A stretch of DNA of 64,000 nt from Actinomycetes bacterium (GCA_036000965.1 DASYUT010000140.1:1-64000); one strand, 5' to 3'. Numbered from the stretch's first letter, positions 16,597-26,290 are shown. Made by a program: numbers and translations. Notes: generated by a model from the letters alone, not told the origin.

Positions 16597-17285
16597 CGTC
16601 GTGCTCCTTCAGCCGCGGAGCGCGGCTCCGCCGCGGTAGGGGATCGTTGTGCCTGGAGCCGGTCGTAGGCCGCGTGTGCCTGGGCGGCCAGGTCCGGGCT
16701 GAGCAGGGCGTGCGAATAGAAGTCCACCACTCCCCTGCTCATCCGCAGATGCCCTTCGGGGCTGAGCACGTCGGCTCCCAGCGCCCGGGACAGGTGGTCG
16801 TGCATCACCAGCAGGCCCGCTTGCATCCCGACGAGCACCGCGGCGTAGGCGCGCGGATCCGCGGTTATGCCAGGGTGGTGGTGGGCGATCCACTGTTCGG
16901 CGAGCTCGACCATCTGGTCGAACAGCGACGCGGCCGCAGGCGACCCGTCGACCATCGAGCGCCCCAGGTAGCGCTGCAGCAGCAGCATCGTCGGGTGGAC
17001 GGCGGGCAGGAACCCCGGGTCGGCGCCCTTGCCCTCCAGGACCGCCTGCTCCTTGATGCGCATGGAACGCTCCAGCGCGTAGGCGTCGCAGGCGTCGCGC
17101 AGCGCTTCCTTGGACCCGAAGTGGTGCCGGATCAGCCCCGCCGACACGCCCGCCGCCTTGGCGATGTCCCGGATCGTCGCCCCGTCGATGCCCCGTTCGG
17201 CGAACAGGCGTAGCGCCGCGTCCCTGATCCGCGCGCGTGCCGTCAGGTCCTCGAACGCTGGATCGCCCACCGGGTGGACCGCCAT
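16593..17285 (-). CDS. TetR-family regulator of the ABC operon
   Basis: 230 residues. The N-terminal HTH (about 17-60) reads [20 protein letters not shown] followed by [20 protein letters not shown], the classic TetR pattern. The C-terminal ligand domain is of the TetR_C_33-like kind seen beside ABC drug exporters. It is the first gene of a three-gene operon with 4-nt overlaps. The perfect 16-bp palindrome at 17336-17351, 50 bases upstream, is its likely operator. Confidence 0.9.
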   Translation of the reverse strand: MAVHPVGDPAFEDLTARARIRDAALRLFAERGIDGATIRDIAKAAGVSAGLIRHHFGSKEALRDACDAYALERSMRIKEQAVLEGKGADPGFLPAVHPTMLLLQRYLGRSMVDGSPAAASLFDQMVELAEQWIAHHHPGITADPRAYAAVLVGMQAGLLVMHDHLSRALGADVLSPEGHLRMSRGVVDFYSHALLSPDLAAQAHAAYDRLQAQRSPTAAEPRSAAEGARR

Positions 17286-17335
17286 CCCTCAACCCCTATA
17301 CACAGGTACGAGCAGCTACTCATGATAGCTATGAA

Positions 17336-17351
17336 CTATACATATGTATAG
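17336..17351. promoter_or_regulatory. 16-bp perfect palindrome, TetR operator
   Basis: CTATACATATGTATAG is its own reverse complement. It stands out as an AT-rich island in GC-rich DNA, and it includes TATAGT, a good -10 for minus-strand transcription of the TetR gene. A second partial dyad (ATAGCTAT, about 17324-17331) lies next to it. Confidence 0.65.
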
Positions 17352-17460
17352 TGGCCGTCGCAAGACTGCCGCCGCGAAGATCATGCGGCAGGAGACCGGG
17401 GCGCGCGTGACAAGGCCAAGCCTGGTGACGTGCCCGGCAGCGTAAGGCAAAGGAGTTCTG

Positions 17461-17844
17461 ATGCCCGTCCACCTCAACCACACCATCGTGTCCGTGCGCG
17501 ACAAGCAGCAGTCGGCGACCTTCCTCGCCGAGATCCTCGGCGTCGCCCCGCCCACGCTGTACGGGCCGTTCCTTGTCGTGCAGGTCGACAACGACGTCTC
17601 TCTCGACTTCGCCGACGACCACGGCCCAGTGCATCCGCAGCACTACGCGTTCCTGGTCGGCGAGTCCGAGTTCGACCAGATCTTCGGGCGCATTCGCGAG
17701 CGGGGTCTGCCCTACTGGGCCGACCCCGGTCGGCAGCGGCCGGGCGAGTTCAACACCAACGACGGGGGGCGCGGCGTCTACTGGGAGGACCCGAGCGGCC
17801 ACGTTCTGGAGATCATCACCCGCCCCTACGGAAGCGGAAGCTGA
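17461..17844 (+). CDS. VOC/glyoxalase-family protein
   Basis: A 127-residue single-domain vicinal-oxygen-chelate protein. It starts LNHTIVSVRDKQQSATFLAE, the usual first beta-alpha unit, has YAFLVGESEFDQIFGRIRER as the second, and ends GRGVYWEDPSGHVLEIITRP, where Glu and His supply the metal site. AAAGGAG stands about 8 nt before ATG 17461. It could detoxify a small compound or bind a drug; the subfamily cannot be told. One base separates its stop from the truncated cupin gene. Confidence 0.82.
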   Translation: MPVHLNHTIVSVRDKQQSATFLAEILGVAPPTLYGPFLVVQVDNDVSLDFADDHGPVHPQHYAFLVGESEFDQIFGRIRERGLPYWADPGRQRPGEFNTNDGGRGVYWEDPSGHVLEIITRPYGSGS

Positions 17845-17845
17845 C

Positions 17846-18253
17846 ATGTCCTATCCCCCACCCCGCTATCTGGGTGACAGCGGAGAGGTCAGCGCGACGT
17901 TCCGCCCGGGGAGCCATCCGCCCGAGCTGGTCAACGCGTCCGGCGGCGGCGCGCACTACCTCGCCACCGGCGCGTCGACGAGCGGACAGTTCGGTCTCTA
18001 CCGGTGGGAGATGGGGCCGGGCCCGAGCGGACCGGACACGCACTTCCACAAGACGGTCGGCGACGCCCTTCGCCCAGATGCAACAGTGCCGACGGGATCA
18101 TCCGCTTCGGGCCAAGACGCGCTCCAGGCGACGGGACTCGGCGACCAGTCGACTCGACCCGCGACGTCCGGTGACGGCGGTCAGCCCGGGGATCGCAGCG
18201 TGGCCGTCGGCAGCACCTGCGACCTCGGTGCCGAGTGCCACGAGGTCGGGTAG
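17846..18253 (+). pseudogene. cupin-domain protein, 3' part lost
   Basis: The ATG lies one base after the VOC stop. The first 70 residues (SYPPPRYLGDSGEVSATFRP, LATGASTSGQFGLYRWEMGP, then GPDTHFHKTVGDAL) match cupin proteins in which the HxH metal motif is followed by a second half of 70-90 residues. Here likeness ends at about 18065 and the frame continues antisense into the end of the DUF6493-like gene. The deletion therefore joins the cupin middle to sequence just beyond that gene. Confidence 0.6.
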
Positions 18254-19984
18254 CCGTCGGGGCGGCCGCTGGACCGCGGGCGGCAGCATTGGGGGGAGCG
18301 CCGCGGCCACGATCGCCCAGACCAGGGCGGACGCTCCTGACCGCGCAATGTCTCGCAGCGCCGGGGTGACGCCATTCAGCGGGAGCGCTCCGAGGGCGGT
18401 CAGCGCGCCGAGCTCGCTGCCGAGCGCGGACCCGTCGAGCTGGCGGCGGCCGGCGAGGATGAGTGCGGCGTCGACCGTGGCTGCCCGGTCAGTCTGGTCC
18501 CGGGCGCCGAGCCCGTGGGCGAGGGCGAGGGTCAGCCCGGGCCCGACCGGGCCGTCGGCCTCGGCAAGCAGCGGCAGCACCTGCCCATCGCCGCGCGCGC
18601 CGTGGGGCAGGTGCGCAAGCTGCGGCTGCAGGTGCGCGGCGATGACGTCGCGGTGGGAGGGCAGCACGGCCGGCCAGCACAGCAGCCACCCGGCATGGCC
18701 GTACTCCCAGCGTTGGGGTGCGGCGAGGTCGCAGAGCAGGGGGGCGAGCGGCGGGTGCTGCGGCAGCAGGCGGCGCGCGGCCACGCCATGGCGCGCGGTC
18801 AGGCCGAGCAGCCGCGTGGCCTTTGGTTGCGGGGCCACGGTTGCGAGCACGCGGACGAGCTCCTCCCGCGCCGGCCGGGACGAGGACGGCGGCCAGTAGC
18901 GGCGCCGCCGGATCGTGTAGACCATGCGGGTCACCTTGGGGTCGGGCATGCCGCCGGTGGCCAGCCAGTCGGCAAGCCGCCTGCCAGCGGGCGTCGCAAG
19001 CCGCCGGGCACGGTCTGCAGCCGCCGCGTCGGGCTCGCGTGGCAGCCGGAGGAGGGCCTGCTGCAGGTCGTACTCCCATGGCTGCCACCCCTCGGCCGCG
19101 GCCTGCTCGAGCCGGGCGACCAGCTCGGCAGGATCAACGTGCCCGGCGGGCGGCGGCAGCTCGCGCGGCGTCGCTGGCAGCAGGGCGGGCCACGACGCCG
19201 AGGCCGGCCCGTCGACCGCCCGCGGCGCTGCGGCCGGCGGGTCGGGCAGTTGGCCGCCGAGGGCCGTGGCGGCCCGCTCCCGCAGGTCGGCGGGGAGTCC
19301 GGCCGCGGCCCGCAGCAGCTCGGCACGGGCCGCCTGGTCGGCGTGCCGCGCGTGCCGCAGCGTCAGGGAGAGCGCCCGTGCCTGCAGGTCGGGTGCCTCC
19401 TGCCCGAACGCGACCGCGACCGCGCAAAGCACCTCGCCGGCGCGGTCGCGCTGCCGCCGTGCCGCCGCGTCCAGCCAGGACAGCTGCGCGCCGACCAGCT
19501 TCTTCTCCGGGCGGAACAGCACCGCCCTGCTGGCCGCCAGCAGCATGCCCAGGTCCAGCCGGCCGGCGTCGTCGAGCCGACGCAGCGCGCGCTGAGCCGG
19601 CACGGCGACGGTGGAATGGGCGTCCACCAGCAGGCGGGCGTAGTCCCGTGCCCGGCCCGCCACCTCGTCCAGGTCCGGGCTCAGCGCCTGGTGCAGCAGC
19701 AGGAAGCCGCGCAGCTCGGTTGGATGTCCGCCGCGCAGCAGCCGGCCGAGGCAGCGGTCAAGCAGCATGTCGCGCTCCAGCCGGCCTTCCGCCGCCAGCA
19801 CGGCCAGTGCCGCCGGCCAGTCCGCTCCCGAGGGGGTCCAGTCGCGGACCGACCACGCCAACAGCCGGCCGACGCCGTCGACCTCGAACAGCCGCGGCGC
19901 CAGCGCCGCCAGGAAGGGGTCATCCCGCAGCGCATCGACAAGTCGCCGCCCCTCTCGGGCTCGTTGCCATCCGGGCATCGACAC
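18098..19984 (-). pseudogene. DUF6493-like protein, 5' part lost
   Basis: A 628-residue open frame rich in Leu, Ala, Arg and repeated helices (LHQALSPDLDEVAGRARDYA, LARRLATPAGRR, and ending ALGTEVAGAADG ... IPGLTAVTGRRGSSRLVAES). This is the C-terminal two-thirds of the DUF6493-type proteins that follow SWIM zinc-finger genes in streptomycetes and relatives. It begins abruptly with MSMPGWQRAREGRRLVDALR, inside what should be the body of the protein. The upstream SWIM gene ends at the same point in another frame, so one deletion removed the end of one gene and the start of the other. The family name is from memory; its function is not known to me. Confidence 0.55.
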
Positions 19985-21069
19985 CCAGCCGACTCGGCCA
20001 CGTCGTAGCCCACCCGCCCCGCGGTGCCGAGCTGGCCGAGCGCGGCCCGCACCCGTCCCGGCGGAAGCCCGGACCGCTCCGCCAACAGGTCCACCTCCAC
20101 CCGCGGCTCGAACGCCAGCAGCGCGCCGACCAGATCGGCATCGGCCTCGACCTGGTCGCCGGCCAGCGCGTCCAGCACCGCGCCCTCACCGGAGAAGCCC
20201 CGCCGCGGCTCCGGCGACAACATCAGCAGCAGCCGCATGCCGCGCAGCTCCACCTCCCAGACGCTTGTCACCGGCGGGCTGCCGGCGCCGACCGCCGGCC
20301 CGTACACCCGCAGCGCGCCGGCATGCCGCAGCAGTGGCCGCAGCGCCTCCAGCCGTTGCGGTCCGGGCAGGCACACCGCGCCGGGCGCGGGCCGCGAGGC
20401 CAGCCGCAGCGACCGGCCGGCCGGCACTGCCCACAGCGCACCGCCCGCCCGCGAACTGCTCGGCAGGGACCGCAGGAACCGCACCGCCTCCGCCGCCGGC
20501 ACCTCGGCCCGCAGGTCGAACCCGGCCGCGATCACCTGCACCTCGGCGAACCCGCGCAGCCACCGTTCGGGCAGCGGCACCTTCTTCTCCACCACCGGCC
20601 CATCCAGCGTCGTCACCGCCAGCTCGTCCGGACCGACCGCGAGATGCAGCGGATCGGCGCCACCCACCCGGGCCAGCGCCTCCCGCAGCGGACCGTTCAC
20701 GTCCACGTTGGTGGTGCCGCGGTCCAGCACCTCACCGTCCAGCACCTCCGACAGGAGGTCCAGGCGGGCATAGACCCCGCAGCAGCCGGAGAACGACTCA
20801 AACCGCAGCCGATCCCCGCTGCAGGTCACCACCGGGTCGCGAAGCGCGGCGACCTGCGGCTGGTGGTAGCGCGACTGGGCGACGTCGGCGACGGCCAGCA
20901 ACCCGGCCGCCGCCTGCTCGGCACCGGCCAGGAAGCCGGTGAAGAACCGCGGGTTGGCCGCCGGGCCGGCCATGGTCGCCCCGCCGGAGGTCTGCAACCC
21001 GACCCGCCGGCTGACGGGATCGACCGTGGACCGCCCAAGATACGCATGCGAATGCGCCGTGTCAGGCAT
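19681..21069 (-). pseudogene. SWIM zinc-finger protein without its zinc finger
   Basis: Residues 1 to about 355 match actinobacterial SWIM proteins: LAVADVAQSRYHQP, FESFSGCCGVYARLDLLSEV, GTTNVDVNGPLREALARVGG, and PLPERWLRGFAEVQV. The C-terminal CxCxW...CKH zinc finger that names the family is absent; after GRVGYDVAESAG (about 19998) the frame continues out of phase through the DUF6493-like coding region. The start ATG 21069 is well supported by an N-terminus ending SGGATMAGPAANPRFFTGFL. Without the finger the protein could not bind nucleic acid in the usual way. Confidence 0.6.
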
Positions 21070-21349
21070 GCCCGCAGGCTACACAGCACCCCCGACAAAG
21101 GGACTCACCCACCGACAAGGGGGCTCACCCACACCAAGGTGCCGGCGCGTCGAGGCAACCATGACGCCGCCTCTCCGGCGGGGCCGCTCGCCGGCGGCTC
21201 GATGGGCACCAGCTCATGGGGTCCGGCGGTCGTGAGAGCGTGCCGCGACCCCCGCTTCGGCGACTGCGTCAACCACGACCTCTCGCCGGTCAGCAGACCT
21301 TCCCGGCAAGGTCGTGCGTTGAGCCGCGACACCCGGGACCTGTGCCAGC

Positions 21350-21606
21350 TCAGCTCGCCCGGATCTCGGGCAGCCGCTTGGGGGGCAGGGTGTTCCTGGT
21401 CCCCACCGACCGGATCTGGCCGTCGATCATGAGCAGGCTGACCGAGGGGACGTCGCCGTGCTCGAGCGAGGTCAGGCCGTCATCACAGCCGGACCCCTTG
21501 GGCGCGTCGATCAGCAGCAGGTCGGCCTCGCGGCCGGGCGCCTGCTTTCCGGTGTTCAGCCCGTAGGCGTCGGCCGTGTTGCCGGTCCCGACTGCCACGG
21601 CTACCT
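21350..21606 (-). pseudogene. amidohydrolase, C-terminal fragment
   Basis: About 85 residues: VAVAVGTGNTADAYGLNTGK then APGREADLLLIDAPKGS and PSVSLLMIDGQIRSVG fit the end of imidazolonepropionase/enamidase-type amidohydrolases, including the return strand of the composite domain. The catalytic barrel is missing. At 21606 the sequence switches directly to a glycoside-hydrolase fragment on the other strand. Confidence 0.55.
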
Positions 21607-22383
21607 CGGCTGGGCTATCTGGTGTGGGCCGAGTTCGGCGACTGGGGAGCGGCCAGCGGCGGCAGGGAGGGGGATAACCAGCAACCGACAGTGTCATTCG
21701 TCACGCAGTGGCTGGAGGCTGTGGAACGCGACTACAGCCACCCCTCCATCGTCGGCTGGTGCCCACTGAACGAGACCTACCAGCTGCTGCACGACCGCAT
21801 CACCACCCTCGACGACGTCACCCGAGCCATGTTCCTTGCCACCAAGGCTGCTGACACCTCGCGTCCGGTCATCGACGCCTCCGGGTACTCCCACCGGGTG
21901 TCGGAGACTAACGTCTTCGACTCGCACCTGTACGAGCAGGACCCCAAGGTCTTCGCCCAGCAGATGTCGGGGCTCGCCGAGGGCCGCCCGTACCTCAACA
22001 CCCTGCCCGGCGGCCGCCCCATGTCGCTGCCCTATCGCGGCCAGCCGTACTTCTGCAGCGAGTTCGGCGGGATCTGGTGGGACCCCGACGCCGCACCCTC
22101 GGCCAGCGGTGACGACGACGCAGCCTCGTGGGGCTATGGTCAACGCCCTGCGGACGAGGAAGAGGTGTACGGCCGCTTCACCGGCCTGGTCGGCGTACTC
22201 CTCGACGATCCACGGATGTTCGGGTACTGCTACACCCAGCTCACCGACACGTTCCAAGAGCGCAACGGCCTGTACCGATTCGACCGATCGCCCAAACTCG
22301 ACGTCGAACGATTGCGCAAGGCGCAGACGCGCGTGGCGGCCTACGAGGCTGCGCCGCCATTCCCGCATTTCGAGAGAAGGTAG
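21607..22383 (+). pseudogene. glycoside hydrolase family 2, C-terminal fragment
   Basis: Likeness begins at 21607 (RLGYLVWAEFGDWG) and runs to the stop at 22383, 258 codons. It covers the end of the TIM-barrel of beta-galactosidase/glucuronidase-type enzymes: DYSHPSIVGWCPLNETYQLL contains the acid/base Glu, and YFCSEFGGIWWDP the nucleophile Glu; FGYCYTQLTDTFQERNGLYR is the usual barrel end. The sugar-binding and immunoglobulin-like N-terminal domains (300 or more residues) are gone. A weak GTG start at 21622 exists but a working enzyme is unlikely. Confidence 0.65.
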
Positions 22384-22893
22384 CTTCGCACCTGCCGGGA
22401 GTTCGGTCATCGGGCGCGGCTGGTGGCCCGTGCATGGTAGCCGTCACCCGGGCCCGGGAGCTGGGACTGCTGCGACAGGGCGACACGGCGCCGTCGTTCC
22501 ATGCCGGCCAGCGCGTAGGCGTCCACTGAGCACCGGTCGCCGCCGATGCTTGTGGCACGGCCGGCCTGGATGATCCTCGCGGGTTGGATGGCACGACCGA
22601 GGAGGGGGGGGACCGCTCCTCGGTCGTGCCGCTGTCGTCAAGACCGCGATGCGCCCATGGATCGTTACAGCTCGGTCGGTCGCCATCGGGTCCGGGAAGG
22701 ACCACGACCGCACCGCGAGCTTTGGGTGATACGTCAAGGCTGGCCTTTCATCCCGGCGCCGAGCTGCGACGCTCCCTGCTGTTCATGGTCGATTGGCTCC
22801 CTGCTGTTCATGGTCGATTGATGGACGTGCGGCTTGGGCGGCGGCCATACTGGCCGGGCCCGCCCCGTCAGCACCTGAACAGGAGGATGGTCG
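22384..22893. other. gap with a strong hairpin and a 25-bp duplication
   Basis: No gene recognised. GGCACGACCGAGGAG (22590-22604) and its perfect complement (22616-22630) form a 15-bp stem around an 11-nt loop, probably a terminator. GCTCCCTGCTGTTCATGGTC plus five more bases is duplicated end to end (22771-22795 and 22796-22820) shortly before the SMP-30-like gene. Confidence 0.6.
22590..22630 (+). terminator. 15-bp perfect hairpin
   Basis: Arms GGCACGACCGAGGAG and CTCCTCGGTCGTGCC with a G-rich loop. It lies 200 nt after the glycoside-hydrolase fragment. There is no T run, as is common for terminators in GC-rich actinobacteria. Confidence 0.55.
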
Positions 22894-23844
22894 ATGCACT
22901 CGACTGCGCAGCGTAGGTCGGCAGTGGCGCGGGTCCGGCTGGGGGCGGTGCCGCTCCTGCTGCTGGCCCTGGTGGCCGCGTTGGCCGCGCCGGCCGCCGC
23001 GGCCCGCCCAGCCGAGCTCATCGTCCTGCCGGGCGCCAGCTCGGCCGAGGGCATCGCCGCCGGCCGCGGGGCCACCTTCTACGCCGGCGACCTGTTCCGC
23101 GGCGACATCTTCCGCGGCGACCTCCAGCGCGGCAGCGCCGAGCTGTTCATCGACGCCCCCGACGGCCGCATGGCCGTGGGCATGGCCGCCGATATCGCCC
23201 ACGATCTGCTGTTTGTCGCCGGTGGCTTGACCGGGCAGGCCTACGTCTACGACACCCGCACCGGCGCCACCGTGGCGACCTACCAGTGCGCCGCTGCGGC
23301 CACCACGTTCGTCAACGACGTGACCGTCACCCAAGACGGCGCCTGGTTCACCGACTCCCTGCAGGCCAGGCTCTGCTTCGTGCCGGTCAGCGGCGCCGGG
23401 GCCCTGGGGCCGTCCCGCACGCTTGCGCTCAGCGGCCCGGCGGCCGACACCAGCGGGGCGTTCAACCTCAACGGCATCGCGGCCACCCCCAGCGGCAAGA
23501 CCCTGATCGTGGCGCACTCCGCCACCGGCCAGCTGTACACGGTCGATCCGGCCAGCGGCGCCAGCGCGGCCATCGCCGGGGTCAGCGTGCCCAACGTCGA
23601 CGGCATCGTGCTTGAGGCGGGGCGGCTGTGGGCGGTGCAGAACTTCAGCAACCAGGTGTCCAGGATCCGGCTGCGCCCGGACCTGGCGTCCGGGGTGGTG
23701 GAGGAGGTCATCACCAGCGACCTGTTCCAGGTGCCAACGACGGCGGCGCGCTTTGGCAGTCGACTCGCGGTAGTGAACGCGAAGTTCGACACGGGCCTTC
23801 CGCCTACCGCCGACCAGTACGAGGTAGTCCTCGTCAACGGCTGA
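22894..23844 (+). CDS. secreted SMP-30/beta-propeller protein
   Basis: 316 residues with a long Sec signal (basic start, LGAVPLLLLALVAALAAPAA, cleavage near AAA-RP). The mature part is built of six-bladed-propeller repeats of the SMP-30/gluconolactonase/superoxide dismutase-like kind: FVNDVTVTQDGAWFTDSLQA, NLNGIAATPSGKTLIVAHSA, GVSVPNVDGIVLEAGRLWAV and VSRIRLRPD. An AGGAGG ribosome site lies 7 nt before the ATG. It probably acts outside the cell; no catalytic call can be made. A terminator hairpin follows its stop. Confidence 0.75.
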   Translation: MHSTAQRRSAVARVRLGAVPLLLLALVAALAAPAAAARPAELIVLPGASSAEGIAAGRGATFYAGDLFRGDIFRGDLQRGSAELFIDAPDGRMAVGMAADIAHDLLFVAGGLTGQAYVYDTRTGATVATYQCAAAATTFVNDVTVTQDGAWFTDSLQARLCFVPVSGAGALGPSRTLALSGPAADTSGAFNLNGIAATPSGKTLIVAHSATGQLYTVDPASGASAAIAGVSVPNVDGIVLEAGRLWAVQNFSNQVSRIRLRPDLASGVVEEVITSDLFQVPTTAARFGSRLAVVNAKFDTGLPPTADQYEVVLVNG

Positions 23845-23861
23845 CCGCGTACGAAGGCGTG

Positions 23862-23897
23862 CCTCCTGGTGTGCGAAACCTGCAGCACACCAGGAGG
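23862..23897 (+). terminator. terminator of the SMP-30-like gene
   Basis: CCTCCTGGTGTGC (23862-23874) and GCACACCAGGAGG (23885-23897) form a perfect 13-bp stem with a 10-nt loop, starting 17 nt after the stop codon. Nothing else is seen from here to the NO synthase gene at 24151. Confidence 0.75.
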
Positions 23898-24150
23898 GGA
23901 TGGCCGGCAGTAAGCCCCGGTCAGGCGAGGTGTCCGGGTCCCGGTGCTGGCTCGTCGTCGGGGTCGACGACCCGAACGCGAGGCCATCGCTCGAAGAGCT
24001 GCTCGGCTTGGACCCGTCGTAGGTCATCCCCGGCTTCGGACGGGCGGGCAGAGGATGCCGGGCGTGGATCCGCCAAAGTCAAGCCTAGTCCGAAATGATT
24101 AGTTATGGCACTGTAAGCCGGCTGTCAGGGACGTCGCTTTCGTCGGGAGA

Positions 24151-25398
24151 GTGAGCGCCGTGAGGACTGGCATTGGCTACGGTGGACGCGGGCCGGAGGG
24201 GTGCCCCCGCTCGGAGGAGGCGCACCATCCTGTGGCCCCAGCGGTCTGGTCATGGCCGTGGGGGCCTGGCCGGCCCGCCCCGGCGCGAGCAGCGGTCGAC
24301 CCGGCCGCCGCGGAGGAGTTCCTGCGCCTGCATCACACCGAGTGCCCCGCGGCAGGGCCCGTGCAGCCACGACTGGACCAGGTCCACGCCCAGATCCAGG
24401 AGTCGGGCACCTACGTCCACACCCCCGCGGAGCTGACCTTCGGGGCACGGGTGGCATGGCGCAACGCAAGCCGCTGCATCGGCCGCCTGTACTGGCGCAG
24501 CCTGCGCGTGCGTGACCGGCGCCACGTCGCCGACCCCGACGACGTCGCCGCCGAGGCAGTCACCCACCTGCGCCAGGCCACCAACGGCGGGCGGATCCGC
24601 CCCACCGTCACCGTGTTCGCCGCCAGCACCCCGCAGCGGGACGGTCCGCGGATCTGGAACGAGCAGCTGATCCGCTACGCCGGCTACCGCCGTCCAGACG
24701 GCACGGTCGTCGGCGACCCCCGCTCGGCCAGCTTCACCGACACCGTGCGCGGGCTGGGCTGGGCGGGCGGGCCGGGCACCCGCTTCGACGTGCTGCCGCT
24801 GGTGGTGCAGGCTCCTGGGGAGCCTGCCAGGCTGTTCGACCTGCCCGCAGACGCGGTGCTCGAGGTCCCGCTCTGCCACCCCCGCTACGGGTGGTTCACC
24901 GACCTTGGGCTGCGCTGGCACGCCGTGCCGGTGATCTCCAACATGTGCCTGGAGATCGGGGGCATCTGCTACCCGGCCGCGCCGTTCAACGGCTGGTACA
25001 TGGGCACCGAGATCGGCGCCCGCAACCTGGCCGACACCAGCCGCTACGACCTGCTGCCGGTGGTCGCCGGGCAGCTGGGGCTCGACACCACCCATGAGCG
25101 CTCACTATGGCGCGACCGGGCGCTGGTCGAGCTCAACGTGGCCGTGCTGCACTCCTTCGAGCGGGCCGGGATCACCATCGCCGACCACCATACCGAGTCC
25201 CACCGCTTCCTGACCCACCTGGCCAGAGAGCAGCGCGCCGGGCGGATCACCCCCGCCGACTGGTCATGGATCGTGCCGCCCATCTCGGCCGCCGCCACCC
25301 CGGTGTTCCACCGCTACTACGACCAGGCCGACCTGCGCCCCAACTACGTCCACCACCCCCAAGCGCACACGCTCGCCGGCGGGGTGGCGCCGGCATGA
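24151..25398 (+). CDS. nos: bacterial nitric oxide synthase oxygenase
   Basis: 415 residues, oxygenase domain only. It makes NO and citrulline from arginine with heme and a pterin cofactor, taking electrons from a separate reductase. The heme-thiolate motif is WRNASRCIGRLYW (Cys at about 110); the substrate region has PLCHPRYGWFTDLGLRWHAV, NMCLEIGGICYPAAPFNGWY and MGTEIGARN, with the arginine-binding Glu in MGTEIG; the end has TIADHHTESHRF and IVPPISAAATPVFHRYY. It has an N-terminal run of about 50 Pro/Gly/Trp-rich residues (from GTG 24151) not usual for the family, so a later start is possible. No reductase or pterin gene is adjacent. Confidence 0.93.
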   Translation: MSAVRTGIGYGGRGPEGCPRSEEAHHPVAPAVWSWPWGPGRPAPARAAVDPAAAEEFLRLHHTECPAAGPVQPRLDQVHAQIQESGTYVHTPAELTFGARVAWRNASRCIGRLYWRSLRVRDRRHVADPDDVAAEAVTHLRQATNGGRIRPTVTVFAASTPQRDGPRIWNEQLIRYAGYRRPDGTVVGDPRSASFTDTVRGLGWAGGPGTRFDVLPLVVQAPGEPARLFDLPADAVLEVPLCHPRYGWFTDLGLRWHAVPVISNMCLEIGGICYPAAPFNGWYMGTEIGARNLADTSRYDLLPVVAGQLGLDTTHERSLWRDRALVELNVAVLHSFERAGITIADHHTESHRFLTHLAREQRAGRITPADWSWIVPPISAAATPVFHRYYDQADLRPNYVHHPQAHTLAGGVAPA

Positions 25399-25549
25399 CA
25401 GCGACATCGCGGTCGCAAGCTGGTTCGAGCTTGTTGTTGCCGGAGGTCGGCGACGATGACGCTTGGTGTCACCGCCGGGCCCCAGGCGACACTCGGACGA
25501 GTACGCCGTCAGGCGCACGCCGGCCCGGTCGACCGCCGGGAGCGCCGGG

Positions 25550-25867
25550 CTACCCCTGGCCCGAAGACGCGGGCACCGGCTGCGATGTGGCGCGCCGCTT
25601 GCGGACCACGCCCGCCAGCAACGCCCCACTCACCAGCGTCACGACCACCCCGCCCCCGATCGACAGCACGCCGATCCGGCGGTTGTAGGACTGCTGCTGG
25701 TCATAGGTGCGTTCGGTGGTGGTGCCCTTGCGGGTGGTCGTGCAGATGGCCCCGGGTTGCATGACCTTGCCGCTGCACTTGACCGCGGTGTCGGAGAGGT
25801 TCAGGGCGCCGACGATGAGGAGTCCCAGCCCGGCGATCAGGCCGATCACGATGCGATACAACCGCAC
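25550..25867 (-). CDS. two-TM small membrane protein
   Basis: 105 residues from GTG 25867, which has AAAGGAG 8 nt before it. A first span (VIGLIAGLGLLIVGALNL) is followed by an external loop of about 40 residues with two Cys (VKCSGKVMQPGAICTTT), then a second span (IGVLSIGGGVVVTLVSGALL) and a basic tail. The Cys pair could form a disulphide outside the membrane. I do not know the family. It converges with the NO synthase gene 150 nt away. Confidence 0.65.
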   Translation of the reverse strand: MRLYRIVIGLIAGLGLLIVGALNLSDTAVKCSGKVMQPGAICTTTRKGTTTERTYDQQQSYNRRIGVLSIGGGVVVTLVSGALLAGVVRKRRATSQPVPASSGQG

Positions 25868-26270
25868 GATATGTCTCCTTTGTCTGGTTGTTCCTGCCGG
25901 GATCGCCGGATCCTACACGCTTGGAGCGGTTTGTATTGGTGCGTGATGGTCACCCGGCCAAGGCCGCCAGCGGCGCCGACAACGCGGCAAGACCGCTCGG
26001 CACCGGCGGCTCCAACGCGCGCGAGCGGGAAGGCAAGCCGGTGGTCCAGACCGGTGGTCCAGACCGGTCGGGGGTGTGTCGATACGTAGGGCAGGGAGCT
26101 GGGATGCGGGAGTGGGGGGAGATCGTACCGGCCCCGTCCCAGCTCCCCTTGCCGGCATGGCGTTGAGGGCACGAGCGAGTCGCGCTCGAGCGCGCCACCA
26201 TTCGAGCCAGTGTGAGCAGGTTCGCTGCCTCGACGAGCAGCCGGAGCCGGCATGAGCGCCCAGATCGCGA
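25868..26270. other. gap with a short tandem repeat, no gene seen
   Basis: About 400 bases with no recognisable coding. Around 26038-26070 the 13-mer CCGGTGGTCCAGA is repeated twice in tandem and begins a third copy. A ribosome site and promoter for the small membrane protein must lie at its left end. Confidence 0.5.
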
Positions 26271-26290
26271 GCGGCGCCTCTCGGCGCCGC
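26271..26290 (-). terminator. terminator of the CBS-domain operon
   Basis: GCGGCGCC-tctc-GGCGCCGC, a perfect 8-bp stem with a four-base loop, 34 nt beyond the stop of the CBS gene. Confidence 0.6.

Noticed and set aside
18718-21432. A 904-codon plus-strand open frame
   Set aside because: It is antisense to the DUF6493 and SWIM genes and is almost all Arg, Ala, Pro and Gly.
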